The translations under genes and the position numbers were made by a program. Source: Palsa-506 sp963707065 (GTDB lineage: Bacteria; Actinomycetota; Actinomycetes; Streptosporangiales; Streptosporangiaceae). Taken from it: DNA of 64,000 nucleotides. Positions 1-8,999 of this stretch are shown here, one piece after another (position 1 is the first letter of the stretch; each line of letters begins with the position of its first letter). The notes beneath the pieces were generated by a model. It saw only the letters and a program-made list of their open reading frames with translations, was not told the DNA's origin and ran no database searches. The stretch lies in NCBI GenBank assembly GCA_963707065.1, contig CAVPPJ010000014.1:57908-121907 (forward strand), read 5' to 3'.

Positions 1-1
1 C

Positions 2-184
2 CGGCTGCTGCCCGCCGCGGCGAACGGCTGCGCTGCCTTCGCGCAATACCGCCCGGACGGCCGCGGCGGCTACCACCCGTGGGCGATACAGGTGCTGGAG
101 ACCGATGGCAGCCTCATCACCGGCCTGCACTGCTACGTGTTTCCTGAGCTGTTCACGTATTTCGGCTTCGCTGCCGCCTTGTAA
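2..184 (+). CDS. ECF RNA polymerase sigma factor, C-terminal part (cut by window edge)
   Basis: The reading frame enters from the left edge and stops with TAA at 182-184, giving 60 residues. The visible part contains AFAQYRPDGRGGYHPWAIQV and ends FPELFTYFGFAAAL, the pattern of the SnoaL-like (NTF2-fold) C-terminal domain that follows the sigma2 and sigma4 regions in one large group of actinobacterial ECF sigma factors. In that group the extra domain modulates promoter opening. The sigma regions are outside the window, so the class is judged from the tail only. The next gene is a DUF899 protein on the same strand; ECF factors of this type often sit beside small DUF899/DinB-type genes. Confidence 0.7.
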   Translation, partial: RLLPAAANGCAAFAQYRPDGRGGYHPWAIQVLETDGSLITGLHCYVFPELFTYFGFAAAL

Positions 185-279
185 CATTGCCCGGCCCGGG
201 GCGATTAGTTCCGGGGATACTGTCCGTCCAATCCCTAAACGGTGGCGTACGGAGCGCACCATGAGGACGGGGGAGAGCA

Positions 280-981
280 ATGAGTCCGCGAGTCGTCTCG
301 GCCGCCGAGTGGCTGGCCGCACGCAAGGAGCTGCAGGCCGCTGAGGAGGAGGCCGTACGCACTCTCGGGCAGATCGCGAGCCGCCGCCGTGAGATGCCGG
401 CCGTCAAAATCGAGAAGGACTACGTCTTCGAGGGCCCGGACGGCAAGGCCAGCCTGCTGGATCTGTTCGAGGGCCGGACCCAGCTCATCGTGCAGCACTT
501 CATGTTCGACCCGGCCTGGGACGAGGGCTGTCCGGTCTGCTCCTACCAGGCCGATAGCGTCGGTCAGCTGGCCCACCTGCATGCCCACAAGACCTCGTAC
601 GCCGCTGTATCCCGGGCGCCGATCAGCAAGATCGAGCCATTCCGGCAGCGGATGGGCTGGGCCTTCCCGTGGTATTCGTCGCAGCGAAGCGACTTCAACT
701 ACGACTTCCACGTGACCCTCGATGAGAGTGTCACGCCCATCGAGTACAACTTCAGGACCGCGCAGGAGCTGACCGACATGGGCCAGGCCTGGAGCGCCAG
801 GCCCGGCGAGCATGGCGGCGTCAGCGTCTTCCTCCGGGACGGCGACACCGTACTGCATACCTGGTCAGGCTACGGCCCGGTCATCGACTTGTTCTGCGAG
901 ACCGACATCCTCCTCGACCTGACGCCGCTTGGCCGCCAGGACGAGGACGTCGAATTGCGCCACCACGACAACTACCCCTAG
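280..981 (+). CDS. DUF899 family thioredoxin-like protein
   Basis: A complete 233-residue protein starts at ATG 280 behind a GGGGAGA ribosome site. It carries the DUF899 signature: KDYVFEGPDG (about 46-55), HFMFDPAWDEGCPVCS (73-88) with a CxxC pair at C84/C87, and the WYSS-RSDFNYDFHVT block in the middle. DUF899 proteins have a thioredoxin-like fold; their reaction is not established, and a redox role is inferred from the CxxC. A DinB-type gene follows 117 bases downstream, and the same DUF899 plus DinB pairing recurs at 18.8-20.2 kb, so the pair is probably a functional unit. Confidence 0.85.
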   Translation: MSPRVVSAAEWLAARKELQAAEEEAVRTLGQIASRRREMPAVKIEKDYVFEGPDGKASLLDLFEGRTQLIVQHFMFDPAWDEGCPVCSYQADSVGQLAHLHAHKTSYAAVSRAPISKIEPFRQRMGWAFPWYSSQRSDFNYDFHVTLDESVTPIEYNFRTAQELTDMGQAWSARPGEHGGVSVFLRDGDTVLHTWSGYGPVIDLFCETDILLDLTPLGRQDEDVELRHHDNYP

Positions 982-1098
982 CTCCGCGTCCGGCCGGCCA
1001 TGATCCGGCCCGTTCTGGCAGCTGCCAGCGCGCTGGACTTCGGCCATGGAGGCTGACCGGACGCGGACCCCAGGGACAGTGACCGACCCGGCAGGAGG

Positions 1099-1621
1099 AT
1101 GGACATGACCGGCAATCAGACTGAGGACCCGGCGGACCAGGCGCTGCTGGCCTTCCTCGATGCCCAGCGCGACGCGGTGCTGTCCATCGTGGCGGGGCTG
1201 GACGAGGACGGCGTGGCACCGCCCGGTCGTGCCGTCGGGCTGGACGCCGGCCGGGCTGGTCGAGCACCTGGGCGGCGCCGAGTGGCACTGGTTCCAGGGG
1301 GTCGTGACCGGCGCAGTTCCCGAGCCGCCGCCTGGGGAGGATCTGCCTGCCTACGACCCGAAGGCAGCGTTCGTCAGTGACGAGCCCTCAGCGGAGATCA
1401 TCCGCTTCTACCGTGACCAGTGCGCGCGCTCGGATGCGGTGCTGGCGGTGACGCCGATGTCGGCGCCGCCGCGCGGCAGGCACGGCGACCCGGAGACGGA
1501 CGAACCGCCGAACGTGCGCTGGATCGTGCTGCACATGATCGAGGAGACCGCGCGACACGCCGGTCACCTGGACATCGCCAGGGAACTCCTCGACGGCCAG
1601 ACCGGGCTCGGGCCGCGCTGA
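1099..1621 (+). pseudogene. DinB/DUF664 family protein, frameshifted
   Basis: The start at ATG 1099 (GGAGGATGG just upstream) opens a frame reading DQALLAFLDAQRDAVLSIVA, the first helix of a DinB/DUF664 four-helix-bundle protein. The frame then turns to nonsense near 1222. The rest continues in the next frame as RPVVPSGWTPAGLVEHLGGA and HMIEETARHAGHLDIARELL, ending with TGA at 1619-1621. Joining the two needs one base to be skipped in a C-rich run. With that correction the product is about 173 residues, normal for the family. DUF664 proteins resemble DinB and mycothiol-dependent enzymes with a metal-binding His triad; H residues in VEHLGG and ARHAGH fit. Either a real +1 lesion or a sequence error. 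Confidence 0.75.
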
Positions 1622-1657
1622 CCGGCCTGACACCATTCCTGCCGCGAGCCCCGTGTC

Positions 1658-2548
1658 CTAGGGCGGCGGCCCGGCGGCCCGGAGACGCTGATTGGAGGCC
1701 GCGACCTGCTGCCCGTCTATCTCGAAACCGAGGTAGCTGCAGCCGGCCCGGAGCGCGGCGATCCCGGTGGTGCCCGAACCGCTGAACGGATCAAGCACGA
1801 TGACGCCGGGGCCGGACTGGCCGTAGGCGGCGATGCACCGCCGGGGAAGCTCCTCGGGGAAGCGCGAGTAGTGCTTGGCCCCGCTGATCCGCTCGCTGCC
1901 GAACTCCCAGATGGACCCGACGGGCGGGCTCGCCCGGAAGGCGTGCTGCTCGCTGCGGGCGAAGAGATAGATGGCCTCATGCTGGCGGTGCGGTCGCCGG
2001 CATCTCCCTTCCGGCATGGGGTTCTTCTTCCGCCAGATAACCTCACCGCGAAACAGCCAGCCCGCATCGGACAGCGCGACCACCAGGCGATGCGGCAGCG
2101 CGAGCAGGTTGCCGTAACGGAGCCAGGTCTCGGTGGCGTCGACGAACTGCCGCCGCCGGTACCGCGGTTTCGCGTAGGCGGAGTTCCCCGGGTCGAGGCC
2201 GGCCCCGGCCGGCCCGAGCGTGCTGTACGCGTGATCAGCCGATCGCCAGTTGACCGGGGTGTTGTAAGCGTCACCGATGTTGATCCACAGCACGCCGTGG
2301 CGTTTCACCTTCGGCAGCAGCGCGATGAAGGCGCCGGCCAGCCCGGCCACGTACCGGCGCGGGTCGGCTTCGACGCCGTTGCCCGCCGACGTTCGCTGGC
2401 CCCAGTACGGCGGGCTGCTGACCACGACGTCGATGCTCTCGTCGGGCAGCGCCGGGATCAGCGCCCGGCAATCACCCTCGACGACCGCGTTGCGCGGGAA
2501 GCCGCCCAGCCCGCCACTATCCACCGTCGCGCTCCCTGGCCGTGCCAT
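1658..2548 (-). CDS. Site-specific DNA methyltransferase (beta-class, SPPY type)
   Basis: From ATG 2548 the product is 296 residues. The catalytic motif SSPPYW sits near residues 44-49 and the AdoMet-binding motif DPFSGSGTTG near 253-262, so the catalytic motif precedes the cofactor motif as in beta-class DNA amino-methyltransferases. An SPPY rather than DPPY motif favours N4-cytosine methylation, though some SPPY enzymes methylate adenine. The open frame runs further upstream to 2884, but that part overlaps the neighbouring dehydrogenase and has no domain content, so the later ATG is preferred. No restriction endonuclease gene is adjacent, so this looks like an orphan methylase. The recognition sequence cannot be read from the gene. 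Confidence 0.88.
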   Translation of the reverse strand: MARPGSATVDSGGLGGFPRNAVVEGDCRALIPALPDESIDVVVSSPPYWGQRTSAGNGVEADPRRYVAGLAGAFIALLPKVKRHGVLWINIGDAYNTPVNWRSADHAYSTLGPAGAGLDPGNSAYAKPRYRRRQFVDATETWLRYGNLLALPHRLVVALSDAGWLFRGEVIWRKKNPMPEGRCRRPHRQHEAIYLFARSEQHAFRASPPVGSIWEFGSERISGAKHYSRFPEELPRRCIAAYGQSGPGVIVLDPFSGSGTTGIAALRAGCSYLGFEIDGQQVAASNQRLRAAGPPP

Positions 2549-2619
2549 CGCCGTTGACCCACACCCTAGGCCAGGACGGCCCGCCCGGCCCGGGGCCGCG
2601 GCCGGGCCGGGGCCAGCGA

Positions 2620-3360
2620 CTAGCGGCCCAGGACGCTGCCGCCGTTGGGCGAGAGGACCTGGCCGGTGACCCAGCCGCCGTCGGCGCCCAGCAGCCAGTC
2701 GATGAACGACGCCACCTCGTCCGGTGTGCCCGGCCGGCCGACGAGGGTCTGTCCGGACCGTTGCGCCACGAGTTCGTCGTTCAGCCTGCCTGCCCAGAAT
2801 CCGGTGTCCGGCACGAAGCCCGGCGCGATGATGTTCGCGGTTCCCCGCAGGCGGCCAAGTTCGCGCGCCAGGTCGAACACCCACGCGTGCAGGGCGGCTT
2901 TCATCGCCCCGTACGGGCCGCCGCCGCTGCCGCGAAGGGCCGCCACCGAGGAGATCAGCACCACCCGCCCGGCGTTCGCTTCCAGATCCGGGCGCAGGGC
3001 CTCGACCAGCAGCACCGCGCTCAGCACGTTGGACTCGAATGACGCCTGCCAGTCTGCGCGGATCCCGGCCAGGCCGGAGCCGCCCGCCGGGGAGAGGCCG
3101 CCGGCCGCGCCGACCACGGCGGCGCAGGCCCGCGGCGATGCGCGGACGTGCGCCGCCACTGACTCAGCCCCGGCTGCCGTGGACACGTCGGCCGCCACCA
3201 CGTCGACCAGCGGCGCGAACTTCGCCGCCGTCTGATCCAGCGGGCCAAGCCGCCGCCCGGTGACGGTGACATGCTGGCCACGGCTGGCCAGCCTGCCCGC
3301 CACTGCCCGCCCGATGCCCGTGCCGCCGCCACTGACCACCACGGTGTGCGCAGAATTCAT
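2620..3360 (-). CDS. Short-chain dehydrogenase/reductase (SDR)
   Basis: ATG 3360 gives a 246-residue classical SDR. The Rossmann glycine motif GGGTGIG lies at residues 11-17, the catalytic serine region ISSVAAL at 136-142 and the YxxxK pair at Y150/K154. The usual NNAG motif is degenerate (VGAAGG). The C-terminal segment ADGGWVTGQVLSPNGG matches the standard SDR end (DGGxxxxG). Substrate is unknown; NAD(P)-dependent oxidoreduction of a carbonyl or alcohol is the family role. The gene ends 72 bases from the methyltransferase start and is preceded, on the same strand, by an ABC permease that stops at 3389. Confidence 0.9.
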   Translation of the reverse strand: MNSAHTVVVSGGGTGIGRAVAGRLASRGQHVTVTGRRLGPLDQTAAKFAPLVDVVAADVSTAAGAESVAAHVRASPRACAAVVGAAGGLSPAGGSGLAGIRADWQASFESNVLSAVLLVEALRPDLEANAGRVVLISSVAALRGSGGGPYGAMKAALHAWVFDLARELGRLRGTANIIAPGFVPDTGFWAGRLNDELVAQRSGQTLVGRPGTPDEVASFIDWLLGADGGWVTGQVLSPNGGSVLGR

Positions 3361-3388
3361 GATGTCCACATTTCCGCTTCGGGCCGGA

Positions 3389-5650
3389 TCATTCGTTCCT
3401 GGCGGTTTCGGGTCCGGTGATCCGCTCGAGCAGCGGGAGGGTGGAACCGATGACGCCGAGAGAGATGACAAGCCCGGCGAGCACGACCGCGTAGTACGCG
3501 GCTCCTGGCGGCCGGAGCGAGAGACCTAGCTCCGACCGGAGAAACAACTCCGACGCCAGGAAACCTGCCCCGGTCGAGACCAGCGCGATGACCAGGAGCG
3601 GGATGGCCGCCTCCAGGGCGACCACGCGGCGCAGCACGCCGAGCGAGACGCCGGTGAGCCGCAGCAGGCTGAAGGGGCGCTTGCGCTCACTCACACCGGC
3701 GGTCACGCTCACGGCCAGGCTGCAGCCGGCGATGACCAGGCTGGCCAGGACGACCACGTCGGTCATGTGCAGCAGCTGTGCGATGTCCTGCCCCTGGCCA
3801 TTGCTGTCGCTGATGACGACGGGCGGGCCCAGGGACGGGATGGCGACTTCAAGGGCGGTTCGTGCTCGCTCGATCGCGGCGCCTGACCCGTTCGTGGCCA
3901 CAGCGATCACCTGGACCCGCAGGCGATCCAGGCGTCCGGGTGAAATGCCGGCGGCGGGCCAGACCGTGGCCGATGAATACCCGCCGGTGCCGCCGCTGCC
4001 GTGAAACGGCATGATCGTCGCCACGTCGGCCCCGGCCGCGCAGCGGCCGATGCCCGGCGTGCGGGAGATCTGGGCGCAGGAGGCGAGGCCAATCCAGTCG
4101 GCCTGGTTCTCGTTCGGGCGCGCGAGGGGGTCCGTGCGGATTACCGTCACGCCCTGGACGCCGCGGGTCGATCGCAGCCGGGCCAGTGCCGAGCTGGTGA
4201 TCGGCGGCACGGAATTAACCGTGGAGAAGGGGTTCAGCTGGTCGACCAGGGTGTCATTGGCGGTCGCGCCGCCGTGCCGGGCAGCCTGGTCGGCGACGCT
4301 CGCGGTGATGATCCCGACGGACACGCTCGTGACGAAGAGGGCGAGAATCAGTCCGCTGATCGAGCGGAAGGCGGCCCGCGGGTTGTCCGAGAGCCGCCGC
4401 CCGGCGATGAGCAGGGCCGGCCTGCTGGCGCGCCGGGCCACCACCCGGGCGCCGGCCATGATGATCCAGGGTCCCGCGATGACCAGCCCTGACATGATCA
4501 CGAAGAACGCCGGGAGATACGCCCATATCTGGTCGCTCGTGCTCGTGGGATGCCCGGTAACGACCATGGCGGCGAGCCAGCCGATCCCGGCGAGCAGCGG
4601 GATCATGCGGTAGGCCCGCGGGGCAGGCGGCGTCACCCGCCGGGAAACGCCGAGCGGTGAGATCCGCACGCGCCGCAGGGCGACCCGCGCCGCTGCCGCC
4701 GCTGCCGCCGGGACGCCGATGGCGACCAGCAGGATGTCGGCCAGGCCGAGCGACAGGTCGCCGGGAAAGAACCGCTGGCCAGTGAGGGGAACGTCGGCCA
4801 GTGCCGGGTGGAGCAGGTAGAAGAGGCCGAAGCCAATGGCAACGCCCGCGAGAGCGGCAATGGACGCCTCGACCGCCGAGATCACCGAGACCTGCCGGGG
4901 TGCCGCGCCCACCAGCCGTATCGCGGCGAAGCGCTGCTCCCGGCGGGCCGCTGACAGCCGGGTCGCGGTGCCGATGAACACGAGTACCGGGAAGAGGAGG
5001 GCCAGCGCCCCGACGGCGAGGATGAATTCGAGGCTCGCCGGGCTGTAGCCCGGGGAATCGGGTCCGTTACCGTTGCTGACCGGCGTGGCCTGGATGCTGG
5101 CGACCTGCTGGGCGCCGGGCATGCGCGCGAGCTGGTCAGCGCGGAGGCCGATGACGATGATCAGCGCATCCGGCGACGGCAGCGCCGGCGGTCCGATCAC
5201 GCCGATCTGGCGGCCGGGGAAGCGGCCGCCGAGCTCGGCGGCCGGGGTGGAGCGAAGCAGCTGGCTGAGCGCCGGCGAGGCGTAGAACTGCCCGGGGCCC
5301 GGCAGGCGCGGGATGCCGGGCGGCACCGGTGAGCTGGGTCCGGTGGCGGCAACTTCGACCCGGTCGATCACGAGGTGGCCGTACTGGTCGGCGCCCAGGA
5401 GCCACCACAGCGGGTCCGGCGCGGCGGCATCGGCGCCCGGTAGCTGCGCTCGCGGACCTCGCTGGCCGGACCCGGGCGCTCCGGTGTTGAGCCATGCGGC
5501 GCGGGCGTTCTGGGCATTGAGGGCATTGATGCCCGCCAGGGTGATCAGCAGCATGCCCACGCCCAGCGCCACCGCAGCCGCGGTGACGGCGAGCCGGACG
5601 GCGGCCTCCTTGCCGCCGCTGAGCGTCAGCCGCAGGCCCAGGCCGATCAT
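3389..5650 (-). CDS. ABC transporter permease with two FtsX-like domains
   Basis: The 753-residue protein has an N-terminal membrane anchor (LAVTAAAVALGVGMLLITLA, about 20-39), a long extracytoplasmic stretch, then two blocks of hydrophobic helices (about 205-440 and 640-745) typical of duplicated FtsX domains. The motif RLSAARREQRFAAIRLVGAA is the cytoplasmic coupling segment of that family. Its ATG (5648-5650) overlaps the TGA of the ATPase gene (5647-5649), so the two are translationally coupled. Such transporters export lipids or peptides, or work mechanically on the envelope; substrate cannot be deduced. It is the third gene of a padR-ATPase-permease operon and likely shares its control. 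Confidence 0.88.
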   Translation of the reverse strand: MIGLGLRLTLSGGKEAAVRLAVTAAAVALGVGMLLITLAGINALNAQNARAAWLNTGAPGSGQRGPRAQLPGADAAAPDPLWWLLGADQYGHLVIDRVEVAATGPSSPVPPGIPRLPGPGQFYASPALSQLLRSTPAAELGGRFPGRQIGVIGPPALPSPDALIIVIGLRADQLARMPGAQQVASIQATPVSNGNGPDSPGYSPASLEFILAVGALALLFPVLVFIGTATRLSAARREQRFAAIRLVGAAPRQVSVISAVEASIAALAGVAIGFGLFYLLHPALADVPLTGQRFFPGDLSLGLADILLVAIGVPAAAAAAARVALRRVRISPLGVSRRVTPPAPRAYRMIPLLAGIGWLAAMVVTGHPTSTSDQIWAYLPAFFVIMSGLVIAGPWIIMAGARVVARRASRPALLIAGRRLSDNPRAAFRSISGLILALFVTSVSVGIITASVADQAARHGGATANDTLVDQLNPFSTVNSVPPITSSALARLRSTRGVQGVTVIRTDPLARPNENQADWIGLASCAQISRTPGIGRCAAGADVATIMPFHGSGGTGGYSSATVWPAAGISPGRLDRLRVQVIAVATNGSGAAIERARTALEVAIPSLGPPVVISDSNGQGQDIAQLLHMTDVVVLASLVIAGCSLAVSVTAGVSERKRPFSLLRLTGVSLGVLRRVVALEAAIPLLVIALVSTGAGFLASELFLRSELGLSLRPPGAAYYAVVLAGLVISLGVIGSTLPLLERITGPETARNE

Positions 5651-6369
5651 GAGACGACACGGTCGGGTGAGAGCGAGCTCACCTGTCCGTCCCGGACGAC
5701 GACCTCGCGGTCGGCGTAGGCGGCGACCCTGGGCTCATGGGTGACCAGCACGACGGCGGTGCCCTGCTCCCGGGCGGCGGCGGCCAGCAGGTTCATCACC
5801 TGCTCGCCGGTCAGCGAGTCCAGCGATCCGGTCGGCTCGTCGGCGAACAGGACCTCGGGCCGGGTGACCAGCCCGCGGGCCAGCGCGACGCGCTGCGCCT
5901 GGCCGCCGGACAGCTCCCCTGATCTGCGCTGCTCCAGCCCGTCCAGGCCGAGCCGCCCGAACCACGCCCGGGCCTCCCGCAGCGCCCGGGCCCGGCGGAT
6001 GCCGCCGAGCAGCAGCGGCAGCGCGACATTCTCCTCGGCGGTCAGCTCGGGGACGAGCTGGCCGAACTGGAAGACGAAACCGAAGCGCTGGCGGCGCAGG
6101 GTGCTGCGCGCAGTCTCGGGCATGGTGTCGACCCGGCCGCCGTCAAACCAGATCTCCCCGGACTGGGGTATCAGGATCCCGGAAAGGCAGTGCAGCAGAG
6201 TCGACTTGCCCGAGCCGCTCGGCCCCATGATGGCCAGCATCTCGCCGGCCGCCACCGACACGCTGGCACCCCGGAGCGCGGGGGTCTGGCCGAACGACCG
6301 GACGATGTCACGGGCCTCGATCAGGCAGCCGCGGCGGCCCGGTCCGGCGGGAAGGCCGGCGGCGGTCAC
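5647..6369 (-). CDS. ABC transporter ATP-binding protein (LolD/MacB type)
   Basis: The start chosen is GTG 6369, whose GTGA overlaps the stop of the padR gene; this gives 240 residues, the normal size for this subfamily. Visible motifs are Walker A GPSGSGKST (about 53-61), Q-loop FVFQFGQL, signature LSGGQ, Walker B VLFADEPTG and the H-loop VLVTHEP. The longer open frame upstream overlaps padR entirely and is not used. The protein powers the FtsX-type permease encoded next. The coupling of all three genes by 4-base overlaps means they form one operon. Confidence 0.9.
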   Translation of the reverse strand: MTAAGLPAGPGRRGCLIEARDIVRSFGQTPALRGASVSVAAGEMLAIMGPSGSGKSTLLHCLSGILIPQSGEIWFDGGRVDTMPETARSTLRRQRFGFVFQFGQLVPELTAEENVALPLLLGGIRRARALREARAWFGRLGLDGLEQRRSGELSGGQAQRVALARGLVTRPEVLFADEPTGSLDSLTGEQVMNLLAAAAREQGTAVVLVTHEPRVAAYADREVVVRDGQVSSLSPDRVVS

Positions 6370-6890
6370 GGGCGCACCAGTTCCGCCAGCGAAGACAGCC
6401 GCGCCGCGGTGATGTCGATCCACCGGAGGTCGGCCTCGAGGTGGAACAGGCTGTGATCGGCAAGGAGCGCGTCGACCAGGCTGCCGGTCCGCTTGAGCTC
6501 GGTCAGCTCCCGCATCCGCTGCAGGTGGGCGCGGCGCTGGGTGTCGAGGTAGCGCTCGGCGGAGCGTCCCAGCATCAGCGCCAGCACGACCTTGACGAAC
6601 AGCACCGTCTGCAGGTGCGGCTCGGCCTCGACCGGCTCGGTGAGCCATGCCTCGACCTCGGTCACCCCCTGGCCGGTGATGACGTAGCGCTTGCGGTCGG
6701 GCCCGGCGCCCGGCTCGGCCTCCGCGGCGACCACCAGGCCGTCACGGGCCAGGCGGCCGAGGGTGGCGTAGACCTGCCCGAACGGAAGCGGCTTTCCCCG
6801 GCCGAAGTAATTGTCATAGTCACGCTTGAGGTCATAGCCGTGGCTCGGCTCACGCTCGAGCAGGCCGAGGAGGGCGAAAGGGACGCTCAT
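6366..6890 (-). CDS. PadR family transcriptional regulator
   Basis: ATG 6890 gives MSVPFALLGLLEREPSHGYDL, the classical start of a PadR winged-helix protein, 174 residues in all. The N-terminal winged helix (about 1-85) includes PLPFGQVYATLGRLARDGLV; the C-terminal part (about 90-174) is the PadR/Vir-like dimerisation region. PadR proteins repress and often autoregulate. A perfect 7-1-7 palindrome lies directly upstream at 6900-6914. The gene is first in the operon with an ABC ATPase and permease, so it most likely senses a ligand exported by that transporter or responds to envelope stress; the ligand is unknown. An in-frame start at 6926 exists but would place the operator within the coding region. 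Confidence 0.9.
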   Translation of the reverse strand: MSVPFALLGLLEREPSHGYDLKRDYDNYFGRGKPLPFGQVYATLGRLARDGLVVAAEAEPGAGPDRKRYVITGQGVTEVEAWLTEPVEAEPHLQTVLFVKVVLALMLGRSAERYLDTQRRAHLQRMRELTELKRTGSLVDALLADHSLFHLEADLRWIDITAARLSSLAELVRP

Positions 6891-6899
6891 GCCGCAAGA

Positions 6900-6914
6900 A
6901 TACACTGAGTGTAT
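6900..6914. promoter_or_regulatory. Palindromic operator upstream of padR
   Basis: ATACACT-G-AGTGTAT is a perfect inverted repeat with a 1-base centre, starting 10 bases before the padR start codon. Its position, and the PadR habit of binding short AT-rich dyads in their own promoters, suggest autoregulation of the padR-ATPase-permease operon. On the coding strand TATTCT lies 7 bases before the ATG and could be a -10 box of a nearly leaderless transcript; that part is weak. Confidence 0.6.
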
Positions 6915-6996
6915 ACTCTGCGTCAATACAGGTCAGGCGCTCCTGCCGCGGCCGGCCTTCGCACTGGCTGAGCCCGCTGAGCTGGCTCGCTGATGG

Positions 6997-7689
6997 CTAT
7001 CCCGGCCGGTGCGAGCGCGGCACGACCAGCCCTGACTCGTAGGCGGTGACGACAGCTTGCGTCCGGTCGCGCAGGCCCAGCTTGCTCAGCACGCGGCTGA
7101 CATGCGTTTTCACGGTCTCGTCGGTGACCACCAGGCGGGCCGCTATCTCCGGGTTGGACAGGCCCTCGGCGACCAGCCGCAGTACCTGGGTTTCCCGCGG
7201 GGTCAGCGCGCCGAGCCCGGCCGCGGGCGGCCCATCGGGCCTGGGGCGCTGCAGGGCGAATTCGCTGATGAGACGCCGGGTGACGGTGGGCGCGAGCAGC
7301 GCCTGGCCGGCCGCGATGATCCGTACCGCGTCGAAGAGCCGCTCCGCGGTAACGTCCTTGAGCAGGAAACCGCTGGCTCCGGCGCACAGCGCGTCGTAGA
7401 CGTACTCGTCCAGGTCGAAGGTGGTCAGGATGAGGATGCGCGGGCCGCCCGCGCCGGTGCCGGCGAGCTGCCTGGTGGCTTCGATGCCGTCCATGCCGGG
7501 CATGCGGACGTCCATGAGGACGACATCGGGCCGCAGCTCGCGGCAGGTCCGCACCGCCTCAGCCCCGTCCGAGGCGGTACCGATGACCGCGAAGTCCGGC
7601 TGGGTGCCGAGCAGTCCGGCGAATCCGGCGCGGACAACCTGGTGATCGTCGGCAACGACGATCCGGACCCGCTGGAGCGGGGCGCTCAT
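6997..7689 (-). CDS. NarL/LuxR-type response regulator
   Basis: The start is ATG 7689, which overlaps the TGA of the kinase gene (7686-7688). The 230-residue product has a receiver domain (about 7-125) with acidic pair DD at 14-15, phosphoacceptor D60 in VVLMDVRMPGMDG and conserved K in FLLKDVT, followed by a LuxR-type helix-turn-helix (LTPRETQVLRLVAEGLSNPE, about 165-184, and KTHVSRVLSKLGLRDR). It is the output partner of the upstream histidine kinase. The divergent ABC exporter at 9132 is the likely target, since phased palindromic half-sites fill the shared promoter region. Confidence 0.92.
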   Translation of the reverse strand: MSAPLQRVRIVVADDHQVVRAGFAGLLGTQPDFAVIGTASDGAEAVRTCRELRPDVVLMDVRMPGMDGIEATRQLAGTGAGGPRILILTTFDLDEYVYDALCAGASGFLLKDVTAERLFDAVRIIAAGQALLAPTVTRRLISEFALQRPRPDGPPAAGLGALTPRETQVLRLVAEGLSNPEIAARLVVTDETVKTHVSRVLSKLGLRDRTQAVVTAYESGLVVPRSHRPG

Positions 7690-8973
7690 CCGGTCACCTC
7701 CGCCTTGCCTGGCAGCCTGGCGTCGACGAGGAAGCCGCCGCCCGCCGCGGGTCCGCTGCGCAGCTCGCCGCCGACGGCCGCGGCACGCTCGCGCATGCCG
7801 AGCAGTCCGTGGCCGCCGGGCGGCACGAACGTCAGGCGGGCCCGGCCCGTTGTCGCGGATGCGCAATCCCAGCGTGTCACCGGCATAGCGCAGCTCGACG
7901 TCGACGGCGGCGCCGGGGGCATGCCGCCGGGAATTGGTGAGGGCTTCCTGGACGATCCGGTAGGCGGCGAGCTCCACCCCCGGGTCGAGGGTGGCCGGCG
8001 CTCCGCGGACGATGAGGCGGGTACCCGCCCCGGAGGCGTCGCGGGCCTCGTCGAGCAGCCCGTTGAGCTGCCGAAGGCCCGGCTGCGGCTGCCGGCCGGC
8101 CGCGTCCGTCTCGGTGTCCTCGCGCAGCACGCCGAGCAGCCGCCGCATCTCGGTCAGCGCGGCCCGGGCGGTGTCGCCGATCGCGGACAGCCGCTGCGCC
8201 CCGGCGACGGGCATTCCCGCGGTGGTCAGCCGGGCCGTCTCCGCCTGCACGGCGACCATGGAGATGTGGTGGGCGACGACATCGTGCAGCTCGCGGGCGA
8301 TCCGTGCCCGTTCCCCGCGGGCCGTGTGCTGGAGCAGGTCACCGGCGATGACCTGCCGGGCAGCGCTGTGCACCACGGCCTCGCTGTGCGCCCGCCGTGC
8401 GATCCCGGCCAGGGCCGCGGCCGGCGCCAGCGATGCCAGCAGCACGGTCAGGACCCGTACCTCGCCATCGGCCGGGGCGCCGAGTGCCAGCAGCAGGAAC
8501 GGCGCGGCGAGCACCAGGGCCAGCAGCCGCGAGCCGCAGCGGCCGAGCCGGTACAAGACGATCAGCTGCGCGCCCAGGCCGGCAACGGTCAGCCAGTGGA
8601 AAAGCGTGAGCGATAGCACGCTCGCCGCGGACACGGCCACCGCGGCCGCGGCCGGGCGCAGGAAAGCCAGCGGCAGCGTAGTAAGCAGGCAGAGCAGGCA
8701 GAGCACCAGGGCGGATTGCGTGCTGACACCGGTGATCGCGGTCCGCGCAAGGTGCGTGCCCGGGCCGGCGATCGCGGGCCGCGCGATCGACTCGACGGAC
8801 CCAAGCCGCCCGAGCGACCCAGGGTCACCCGCGAGCCGTGCGATCAGCTCGGCCACCGCGAGCAGTCCCAGCAACGCCCCCGCGATGGCAGGCGCCCGCG
8901 GGGACTCGGCGATTCGCCGTGCCTCGGCGGCCAGGATCTGGCGCCGGTCACCTCTTCGGCTCACGTATGCCAT
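7686..8973 (-). pseudogene. Sensor histidine kinase (HisKA_3 family), frameshifted
   Basis: From ATG 8973 the N-terminus has about five hydrophobic segments (for example ALVLCLLCLLTTLPLAFL), then the HisKA_3 dimerisation helix RARIARELHDVVAHHISMVA with the phospho-accepting His, and an ATPase domain with YRIVQEALTNSRRHAP and IRDNGPG. Just after DNGPG, near 7825-7845, the frame breaks; the ending HGLLGMRERAAAVGG is in the next frame and stops at 7686, overlapping the regulator start by ATGA. That overlap shows the second frame is the ancestral end. One surplus base in a GC run explains the break; without it the kinase would be about 429 residues. The uncorrected frame would instead fuse the kinase to the regulator. 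Confidence 0.85.
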
Positions 8974-8999
8974 TGTCGCCGCCTGCGGGAGCACTGGCG

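Noticed and set aside
1015..1026. Perfect palindrome TGGCAGCTGCCA after the first DUF899 gene
   Set aside because: Twelve bases without loop or T-run cannot act as a terminator and no regulator is suggested.
2549..2884. N-terminal extension of the DNA methyltransferase frame
   Set aside because: It lies antisense or out of frame to the dehydrogenase gene, is Arg/Pro-rich without any motif, and the ATG at 2548 gives a normal-length enzyme.
6997..8994. Hybrid kinase-regulator fusion protein
   Set aside because: The open frame joins kinase and regulator only because of a frameshift after DNGPG; the other frame restores the conserved kinase end and an ATGA overlap.
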